Part shown: piece by piece, positions 30,879-37,389 of the stretch
Layout: each line of letters opens with the position of its first letter
Position numbering within the stretch: the stretch's first letter is position 1
From: Bryobacterales bacterium
GTDB taxonomy: Bacteria; Acidobacteriota; Terriglobia; Bryobacterales; Bryobacteraceae
Direction: 5' to 3'
Length of the DNA stretch: 46,441 nt
Assembly: GCA_003167495.1 (NCBI GenBank)
Contig: PMSX01000132.1
Coordinates: 1-46,441, forward strand
Notes under the pieces: generated by a model
Told to the model about the DNA's origin: nothing
Databases searched by the model: none
What the model saw: only the letters and a program-made list of their open reading frames with translations
Program-made: the position numbers and the translations under genes

Positions 30879-32006
30879 TTATTTGATCAAGAAGGGCCAT
30901 TTCGAAATCCAGTGGAAGTGGAAATGGAAAATCAGTAAAGCGACGACACCAGCGGTGGTCAGTAGAATTCCCGCAACGACCAGCGCAACGATGTGCCAAG
31001 GGAACTTTTTGCCTTCACGGCGCAGCACCAGCAGGTAACTGGCGAAGAGGCCGAGAAAGTACAACGCAATCATCGGTACAGTGAATAGCGTCATGTTGAA
31101 CGCGTCTGGCGTGGGTGTGACAATGGCGGCGATGATGGTGATAGCAAGAATGGCGTAGCGCGAGTGCTTTAGCAAAAAGCGTGGCGAGGCGACCCGCAAT
31201 AGGGTGAGGAAGAAGAGGATGACAGGCATCTCAAACACCAAGCCGACGCCGAGGGTCACGTTGACGAAGAGGTCGAAGTAAGTGTCGATGGACACCATGG
31301 GGGAGATATTGATGTCGCGGCCGATACCCAAAAGGAAGACCAAACCATAGCGGAAAGCCACGAAATAGGCAAATAAACCACCGGTAATGAAGAGACCAGC
31401 GGTAGCCAGGATGAAGGGAACGGCCCAGCGTTTTTCGCGCTTGTAGAGGCCAGGCGAGATGAAAGACCAAACCTGATAGAAAATCCAAGGGGATCCGACG
31501 AATACGGCCATGAGCAAAGGTAGCTTGAGGTAGATGACGTTGAACATCTCAAGCGGAGCGATGGCCACGAGATGTGCGGGGTTTGCGCCGATTTCGCGGA
31601 GCGCATTGATGGCGGGGGCTGAAACAATATCCCAGATATTCTTAGCGAACAAGAAGCTGAGAAAGAAAGCTACGATCACACCGGCGACGGCGCGCAAAAT
31701 AACGCCGCGCAATTCTTCCAGATGCTCCATGAAAGACATGCGGAGCATGCCGCGCTCTTCGGGATCTTCGTCTTCATCGTCGTCGGCAGGAGGCTTGGGC
31801 GGCGTGGGTGGTGGTGGCGGCGTGGCCTGCGGTGGAACGGTGGCTAACGCTTGTGTGGGCGGTGCGTATTGGGGCTGATCGGCTCGGTAGACCTGCGGAG
31901 GCAGTTCCGAATCGACTTCAACCTCGTACGGTTGTTGCTCGGGCGCGGCGGGTGAAGCCGCAGGTTCACTGTTAGGAGCGGTTGGCTCCTGGGTATCGTC
32001 AGGCAT
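30879..32006 (-). CDS. tatC: Sec-independent protein translocase TatC with long Pro-rich N-terminal extension
   Basis: 375 residues against about 250 for typical TatC. The first 85 or so are a cytoplasmic Pro/Ala/Glu-rich extension (QATPPPPPTPPKPPADDDED). The TatC core begins at MSFMEHLEELRGVILRAVAG, the signal-binding glutamate region, and continues with FVGSPWIFYQVWSFISPGLY, EKRWAVPFILATAGLFITGG and VTPTPDAFNMTLFTVPMIAL. Six helices are followed by a seventh hydrophobic segment (VALVVAGILLTTAGVVALLI) near the C-terminus, which ends HFHFHWISK. TatC recognises twin-arginine signal peptides and forms the translocon with TatA/B. It lies 17 bases after tatA. The DUF1501 protein at 35.9 kb is a likely client. 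Confidence 0.95.
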   Translation of the reverse strand: MPDDTQEPTAPNSEPAASPAAPEQQPYEVEVDSELPPQVYRADQPQYAPPTQALATVPPQATPPPPPTPPKPPADDDEDEDPEERGMLRMSFMEHLEELRGVILRAVAGVIVAFFLSFLFAKNIWDIVSAPAINALREIGANPAHLVAIAPLEMFNVIYLKLPLLMAVFVGSPWIFYQVWSFISPGLYKREKRWAVPFILATAGLFITGGLFAYFVAFRYGLVFLLGIGRDINISPMVSIDTYFDLFVNVTLGVGLVFEMPVILFFLTLLRVASPRFLLKHSRYAILAITIIAAIVTPTPDAFNMTLFTVPMIALYFLGLFASYLLVLRREGKKFPWHIVALVVAGILLTTAGVVALLIFHFHFHWISKWPFLIK

Positions 32007-32023
32007 TTGAAAAGCTCACCGAA

Positions 32024-32527
32024 TCAGGCGGAATGACCCTCAGGCACGGTAGCGGAATGCGACTCGGCAGCAGGCTGAACGCCATTGGAGCGAGGCACGG
32101 TTCCGGCCACGGGAGAAGCGGCGGTAGTGGAGGGTGTTTCCCGGTAGGCCTCGGCGTCCTGAGTTGCGGTTGCGCTGGCGGTGGATGACGGTGAGGAGAC
32201 GGGCTGGGACGAAACAGTTTCCGGGTAAGGCGAAGGTGAGGAATAGCTGGGTTCGTGCTGGCCGTACTCATCATAAGTTGTTGAAGTGACAGATTTCGGA
32301 GAAGAATAGGGAAACGTGGAGTTTTTTGATGCTGCGTCAACGTTCGCTTCTCTTTCCAATTCGCGGAGATGGGTTTCGAAAGTAGATTTCAGTTCGCTCT
32401 TGGCGCGCCGGAATTCAGTCAAACCTTTGCCCAGCAAGCGGCCGAGCTCGGGTAACTTTTTCGGCCCGAAAAGTACAAGGGCAACGAGGAAAATCACGAT
32501 CATCTCCTGCGCGCCGATCGGTCCCAT
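32024..32527 (-). CDS. tatA: Twin-arginine translocase TatA/TatB component
   Basis: 167 residues from ATG 32527, supported by AGGAG nine bases upstream; a TTG at 32548 is in frame but poorer. The short hydrophobic helix MIVIFLVALVLFGPKKLPEL with the FGPKKLPELGR hinge and the amphipathic helix LLGKGLTEFRRAKSELKSTF are diagnostic. The remaining 110 residues are Ser/Thr/Pro-rich and disordered, longer than a standard TatA tail and closer to TatB in length; without a second copy in view this could be a single TatA/B serving both roles. Operon with tatC. Confidence 0.92.
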   Translation of the reverse strand: MGPIGAQEMIVIFLVALVLFGPKKLPELGRLLGKGLTEFRRAKSELKSTFETHLRELEREANVDAASKNSTFPYSSPKSVTSTTYDEYGQHEPSYSSPSPYPETVSSQPVSSPSSTASATATQDAEAYRETPSTTAASPVAGTVPRSNGVQPAAESHSATVPEGHSA

Positions 32528-32615
32528 GGTTTGAAACTCCTGTTTCAATGATAGCCCAGCGTAGACTTGGCGTCCCTTGTTATGATTTCAACGGACGATG
32601 GACGAGGGCATTTTC

Positions 32616-33593
32616 ATGAAGAGACAGATCCTGGGTACGATGGTGGCGGCGGCGTGTTTTCTCGCGGGTGCCCTACCTGCGAACGCGCAGGTAGAGTTCA
32701 AAAACGTAGATGGCGATCACATCAGCATCACGATTAATGGCGAACCTTTTACAGATTTCCACATCGGCAAAGCGTATCCGAAGCCGTTCTTGGCGCCGTT
32801 GCGCACAGCGAACGGACTGATTGTGACGCGGCATTTTCCGCAGGAAATGGTGGAGGGCGAATCGCGCGATCACCCGCACCATCGCGGGTTTTGGATCGGC
32901 TATGGCGATGTGAACGGGGTGAATTTTTGGGAGAACGAAGCGGCGTCGAAAACAAGCGGCGATAACCCGTCGGTGAAAGGCTTGTTGACGCTGAAGAGCT
33001 TAGGTGAATTGAAGCCGGGGAAAAAATCGGGGACAATTCAGGCGGTTTTTGAATGGGCTGCGCCGGACAAAGGTCCGGTGCTTGAAGAAGACCGCACCAT
33101 GACGTTCTATGCCGACCGCGACGTGCGAACTTTTGATGTAGACGATACGTTTACCGCGAAGACGGCGGTGAAGTTCGCCGATACCAAGGAAGGATTTTTC
33201 GCGATTCGGCTAGCGGATAGCATGGCGGGCAAAAACGGCGGCTTGATGACGAATGCGGAAGGCGCACAAACGGAAAAGAATGTTTGGGGCAAGAAAGCGG
33301 AGTGGGTAGATTACGACGGCACGGTGGACGGCCACAAGGTGGGGATTGTGATTTTCAACAATCCGAAAAACGACGCCGAGCCGCCGCGCTGGCATTCGCG
33401 CGATTACGGATTGTTCGCGGTGAATCCGTTCGGGTTGAAGGAATTCGATCCGAAAGCGGAAGGAAAAGGCGGACTGGAGTTGAAGGCCGGTGATACCTTG
33501 CGCTTACGTTACCGGGTGGTAATTCATCCGGGAGATTACCCGAAGAAGAAGATTGAGGATTTGTACAAGGATTACGTCAAGAAAGTGAAATAG
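32616..33593 (+). CDS. DUF6807 (PmoA-like) exported protein
   Basis: 325 residues from ATG 32616, with a GAGGG upstream; the in-frame start 18 bases before is less likely. The signal peptide (MKRQILGTMVAAACFLAGAL, cut after NAQ) precedes a beta-rich domain. Characteristic segments are KPFLAPLRTANGLIVTRHFP, SRDHPHHRGFWIGYG with clustered His, and WHSRDYGLFAVNPFG. The family is annotated 'methane oxygenase PmoA' in databases, but it is unrelated to particulate methane monooxygenase and occurs in carbohydrate-degrading Planctomycetes, Bacteroidetes and acidobacteria. The HPHHRG cluster may hold a metal. Function unknown; periplasmic sugar-related processing is inference. Confidence 0.82.
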   Translation: MKRQILGTMVAAACFLAGALPANAQVEFKNVDGDHISITINGEPFTDFHIGKAYPKPFLAPLRTANGLIVTRHFPQEMVEGESRDHPHHRGFWIGYGDVNGVNFWENEAASKTSGDNPSVKGLLTLKSLGELKPGKKSGTIQAVFEWAAPDKGPVLEEDRTMTFYADRDVRTFDVDDTFTAKTAVKFADTKEGFFAIRLADSMAGKNGGLMTNAEGAQTEKNVWGKKAEWVDYDGTVDGHKVGIVIFNNPKNDAEPPRWHSRDYGLFAVNPFGLKEFDPKAEGKGGLELKAGDTLRLRYRVVIHPGDYPKKKIEDLYKDYVKKVK

Positions 33594-33603
33594 GATTTGC
33601 GAT

Positions 33604-34926
33604 ATGAGGCTGCTTCGGTTGTGGAGCGCGTTGCTGTTGCTGACGATGGCGGTTTGGGCGGAGCCGCCGAAGGCTCCGCCAGTGCCAGAGGCCGCAAAGG
33701 CGACGGCGCACTTCGACGCCAAAGTTGCGACCGACGCATGGCTGGCGACTATGACGGGCAAGCAGAAAGCCAATTCCGACAATTATTTTGAAGGCGGCTA
33801 CTGGTTGATTCTCTGGGATTTCCTTTACACAGCGGGTGTTATGGTGCTGTTGCTGGAAACGAAGTTCTCGGCGCGGATACGAGATTGGACGGAAACCTTC
33901 GTGAAGGCGGCGTTTTTTCGGTCGTGGCTTTATTGGGTTTTGTTTAGCGCGGTGGGTTATGTTTTGTCGTTCCCGTTGACGGTTTGGGAAGGATACTTTC
34001 GGGAACATAACTATGGATTGTCGAACCTGAGCTTTGGCGGATGGTTCCGCGAAGAGATGACGGGGTTCGCGGTTTCAGCGGTTTTGGGCGGGTTGGCGTT
34101 TACAGCGCTGGTTGGAGTAATAAGGCGGCTGCCGAATAGCTGGCATATATGGGGAACGCTCGTCGGCGTAGTGTTATTGTGCATCGGAATCGTGATTGGG
34201 CCGGTATTCATAGCGCCGCTGTTCAACAAATACAAGCCGCTGGAAAATCAGACGATCAAGCAAGGCATTTTGAGTCTGGCGCGAGCCAACGGAATTCCAG
34301 CAACGGATGTGTACGAAGTGGACGCTTCGAAGCAAAGCAACCGTGTGAGCGCGAACGTGAGTGGGTTTTTGGGCACGGAGCGGATCACGTTGAACGATAA
34401 TTTGCTGGCGAGGTGCTCACCACAATCGATTCTCTCGGTGATGGGCCATGAAATGGGGCATTATGTGCTGCATCACATTTACAACCTCGTGATTTTTTTT
34501 ACGATTGTGATTGCGGTGATGTTCTGGATACTGCGGCGCGGGATGGAGAGTGCGCTGGCGCGTTGGGGCGAACGGTGGAGTTTGCGTGGAGTAAGCGATG
34601 TGGCGGCGCTGCCGGTGGCGTTGCTGATTTTATGGACGCTGGGATTTTTGTTTACGCCGATTGGCAATTCGTTTACGCGCCAACAGGAATACGAAGCGGA
34701 TATATATGGACTGAATGCGGCGCGGCAGCCGGACGGGGAAGCGGAAGTGGATCTACTTTTGGGTGAATATCGCAAGATGGACCCGGGGCCACTAGAGGAG
34801 ATGATTTTTTTCGATCACCCGAGTGGGAGGACGCGGATTTACGCGGCGATGCGCTGGAAGGCTGAGAATTTGTGTTTGTTCGATGCGGCGCTGCCTTGTA
34901 CGAATCGGCCAAGGACGCTGCCGTAG
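33604..34926 (+). CDS. M48-family zinc metalloprotease (Ste24/CAAX protease 1-like)
   Basis: 440 residues with a signal-like first helix and about seven membrane helices. The zinc motif HEMGHYVLHH is at about 281-285, and the third ligand Glu is in RQQEYEADIYGL near 363. ANGIPATDVYEVDASKQSNR followed by NVSGFLGTERITLND is the Ste24 signature. In bacteria such membrane proteases act in envelope quality control; prenyl substrates are not expected. It starts 10 bases after the DUF6807 stop, so probably co-transcribed. The C-terminus (NLCLFDAALPCTNRPR) extends slightly past the usual WL end and includes two Cys. Confidence 0.92.
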   Translation: MRLLRLWSALLLLTMAVWAEPPKAPPVPEAAKATAHFDAKVATDAWLATMTGKQKANSDNYFEGGYWLILWDFLYTAGVMVLLLETKFSARIRDWTETFVKAAFFRSWLYWVLFSAVGYVLSFPLTVWEGYFREHNYGLSNLSFGGWFREEMTGFAVSAVLGGLAFTALVGVIRRLPNSWHIWGTLVGVVLLCIGIVIGPVFIAPLFNKYKPLENQTIKQGILSLARANGIPATDVYEVDASKQSNRVSANVSGFLGTERITLNDNLLARCSPQSILSVMGHEMGHYVLHHIYNLVIFFTIVIAVMFWILRRGMESALARWGERWSLRGVSDVAALPVALLILWTLGFLFTPIGNSFTRQQEYEADIYGLNAARQPDGEAEVDLLLGEYRKMDPGPLEEMIFFDHPSGRTRIYAAMRWKAENLCLFDAALPCTNRPRTLP

Positions 34927-34952
34927 CGCGGCGATGACATATACTTCTTTCG

Positions 34953-35831
34953 ATGCGTACTTGTTTCCTCGCCCTTTTTCTTGCGGCCTCCGGCGGCGTG
35001 CTCGCCCAAGTTGCCAGTATTCCGGACACTATACTGATTGATCGAGATGTTGAGTACTCAGCGGTTGGCGCGAGTCAGAAGATGGATATCGTGCGGCCGC
35101 GGGCAGCTTCTGCCAACGCGCGCCCAGCGGTTTTGTTGGTTCATGGAGGAGGTTTCCGAGCCGGTTCGAAGGAAGGATACATTCCGTTAGCCGTCCAACT
35201 TGCTGAGCGTGGATACGTTGCGGCTACCGTTAATTACCGGCTTGCGCCGCAGTATCAGTTTCCGGCGGCGGTGGAAGATGTGAAAGCGGCTGTTCGTTTT
35301 CTGCGGGCCAATGCCGCGAAGTACAACGTTGATGCGAGCCATATCGGGGCATTGGGTGGAAGCGCGGGCGGTCATCTGGTGCTGATGCTGGGCCTGACCG
35401 CGGGCGTGACGGAGTTTGAAGGTACTGGACCGAATCGCGACCAATCGAGCGCGGTGCAGTGCGTAGTGGACGATTACGGGCCGACGGATTTTACACAGTC
35501 GTATGCCAAATCGGTGGATGCAGCGGAGGTTCTGCCGCTGTTTCTAGGCAGCGATCTTGTGCATGAGCGGCTGCGCCACATGCGGGCGAGTCCACTGAAT
35601 TGGGTGACGCCCAATGCCGCGCCGATACTGGCGATTCACGGAACGGCGGATACCTATGTTGCGTACGAACAGTCTTTGTGGATTATTGAACGGCTGATCG
35701 CCGCGGGTGTGCCAGCGGAGTTGGAGACTATTAGCGGCGCGGGGCATGGCTTCAAAGGCGTGGATGCGAAGCGGGCCGACGAGCGGGCGTTTGGGTGGTT
35801 CGACAAATATTTGAAAGTGAAGCATGAGTAG
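34953..35831 (+). CDS. Exported esterase/lipase of the HSL/BD-FAE type
   Basis: 292 residues with a signal peptide (MRTCFLALFLAASGGVLAQV). The oxyanion motif LLVHGGGFRAGSKEGY, NYRLAPQYQFPAAVEDVKAA and the nucleophile motif GALGGSAGGHLVLML (Ser near 135) are the hormone-sensitive-lipase/bacterial feruloyl-esterase-like pattern. ILAIHGTADTYVAYEQS carries the catalytic Asp and GAGHGFKG the His. It would hydrolyse acyl esters, perhaps on plant polysaccharides, in the periplasm. It starts 26 bases after the M48 gene and may be read with it. Downstream lies a pair of direct repeats. Confidence 0.9.
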   Translation: MRTCFLALFLAASGGVLAQVASIPDTILIDRDVEYSAVGASQKMDIVRPRAASANARPAVLLVHGGGFRAGSKEGYIPLAVQLAERGYVAATVNYRLAPQYQFPAAVEDVKAAVRFLRANAAKYNVDASHIGALGGSAGGHLVLMLGLTAGVTEFEGTGPNRDQSSAVQCVVDDYGPTDFTQSYAKSVDAAEVLPLFLGSDLVHERLRHMRASPLNWVTPNAAPILAIHGTADTYVAYEQSLWIIERLIAAGVPAELETISGAGHGFKGVDAKRADERAFGWFDKYLKVKHE

Positions 35832-35844
35832 GAGAGTTCAGAGG

Positions 35845-35925
35845 TTCAAACGCTTGTTTGCGCGGGGGGTAGGCGCGGCTGTGTAGGTCAGTGTATTGAA
35901 CGCTTGCTTGCGCGCGCGGGTCGGC
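35845..35925. repeat. Imperfect direct repeats of about 30 bases
   Basis: Two copies begin near 35845 and 35896 and share the core AACGCTTG-y-TTGCGCG followed by GGGT and GGCG, separated by about 20 bases of spacer. They fill the 98-base gap between the convergent esterase and DUF1501 genes. They may be remnants of a small repeat element; I see no long hairpin or T-run. Confidence 0.5.
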
Positions 35926-35929
35926 GTGC

Positions 35930-37372
35930 TTAGGCGAAGATACCGTCGTGAACGTTGCCGGCAGTGTCGGTCAGGCGGAAGTCGCGGCCGGAGTAGCGGT
36001 AGGTCAATTTCAAGTGATCGAGGCCGAGGAGAGCAAGCACGGTGGCGTGAAAATCGTGAATGTGCATGCGGTTTTCGGCGGCATGATAGCCAAAGTCGTC
36101 CGTCGCGCCGTACGCAAAGCCGGGCTTCACGCCGCCGCCCGCCATAAAGAGCGAGTAGCCGTAAGGGTTGTGGTCGCGGCCATTGCCGCCTTGGGAGACA
36201 GGCGTGCGACCGAACTCGCCCGACCAGATGACGAGAGTGTCTTTCAGTAGGCCGCGCGCTTTGAGGTCTGTCAGCAAGCCGGCGATGGGCCTATCAACCT
36301 CGGCCGCATTTTCATTGTGTTTTTTGAACAAATCGGAGTGTTGATCCCACTTGTAGCTGTGAGTGCACTGGATGAAACGCACATCGGCCTCAGCCAGGCG
36401 GCGAGCAAGGAGGCACTGCCAGCCGAAATCGGCGGTCTTAGGATCGTCCAAGCCGTAGAGTTTCTTTGTGGCGTCGGATTCGCTAGAGACATCGAACACT
36501 TTGGAGGCTTCGGCTTGCATGCGGAAGCCCATTTCAAACGATTGGATGCGGGTTTCGAGCTCGTCGTCCAGCTTCCAGAGTTCCTGGTGTTTGCGATTGA
36601 TGGCCTGAATCATGTCCAGTTCATAACGCTGCTGCTCGCGGTTTAGACCCGGGTTGACGAGGTATTCGATAGGTTCTTTTTGAATTTCGGCAACTTGCAT
36701 TCCCGCATTGCCAATGGCTGTTCCCTGCACTGAGCCAGGAAGGAATCCTGAGGCCCAGTTCTTCGCGCCACCGTGGGAGAGCGCAGGTTTGATGGTGATG
36801 TAGCCTGGGAGATTGCGATTTTCGGAGCCGAGCCCATATAGGACCCAGGAGCCGACACTCGGACGGGTAAATGTGAAGGTGCCAGTGAAGGTTTGCAGGA
36901 GAGCAGCGCCGTGATCTACGCCTTCGCCCACCACGGAGCGGACAACGCAGAGATCGTCGGCACACTCACGGATGTTTGGGAACAGGTCACTGATGGGCAA
37001 TCCGCTCTGACCGCAATTCTTGAACTTCCAAGGCGATTTCATTAAGCCGCCAGTCTCGCCCGCGGCAAAAGTGAGGGGCTGCTTGATAGGGAGGGGTTGG
37101 CCATCGTGCGCATCGAGGTACGGCTTGGGGTCGAAGGTGTCGATGGAAGACGGACCGCCGTGCATGAAGAGGAAAATCACCCGTTTGGCGCGCGCCGGGA
37201 ACATGGGAGGTCTGGGAACCAGCGGGTCGACTGAGTTAGAAGCCATGGCGACTTCCGCCATCAATGACTGAAGCCCCATATAGCCGAAGCCGCAGCCGGC
37301 GGCGCGCAGCATGCCACGGCGTGACAGTTGCGAGGTCTTGGGAGGTTTAATGAGAAACGAGTTGATGTCCAT
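35930..37372 (-). CDS. DUF1501 sulfatase-like protein with a twin-arginine signal
   Basis: 480 residues from ATG 37372; the frame is open to 37447, but the added codons lack homology. Residues 17-22 SRRGML and the following hydrophobic stretch form a Tat signal. The core shows RVIFLFMHGGPSSIDTFDPK near 65, VVGEGVDHGAALLQTFTG and GEFGRTPVSQGGNGRDHNPY near 400, the DUF1501 hallmarks; the fold is alkaline-phosphatase/sulfatase-like but the catalytic residues are not those of a classic sulfatase. Starts 17 bases after the DUF1549/DUF1553 gene, the standard pairing in Planctomycetes and acidobacteria, where the pair is expected to act on the same exported substrate. The Tat translocase at 30.9-32.5 kb could export it. 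Confidence 0.93.
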   Translation of the reverse strand: MDINSFLIKPPKTSQLSRRGMLRAAGCGFGYMGLQSLMAEVAMASNSVDPLVPRPPMFPARAKRVIFLFMHGGPSSIDTFDPKPYLDAHDGQPLPIKQPLTFAAGETGGLMKSPWKFKNCGQSGLPISDLFPNIRECADDLCVVRSVVGEGVDHGAALLQTFTGTFTFTRPSVGSWVLYGLGSENRNLPGYITIKPALSHGGAKNWASGFLPGSVQGTAIGNAGMQVAEIQKEPIEYLVNPGLNREQQRYELDMIQAINRKHQELWKLDDELETRIQSFEMGFRMQAEASKVFDVSSESDATKKLYGLDDPKTADFGWQCLLARRLAEADVRFIQCTHSYKWDQHSDLFKKHNENAAEVDRPIAGLLTDLKARGLLKDTLVIWSGEFGRTPVSQGGNGRDHNPYGYSLFMAGGGVKPGFAYGATDDFGYHAAENRMHIHDFHATVLALLGLDHLKLTYRYSGRDFRLTDTAGNVHDGIFA

Positions 37373-37389
37373 GCTTGAGACTTTCTTAC

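Noticed and set aside
32581..32586. TATGAT as a -10 box for the DUF6807 gene
   Set aside because: No acceptable -35 sequence stands 15-18 bases upstream.
32616..33593. Methane monooxygenase subunit (PmoA) assignment
   Set aside because: The database name is misleading; the protein is exported, beta-rich and shows none of the membrane helices of true PmoA.
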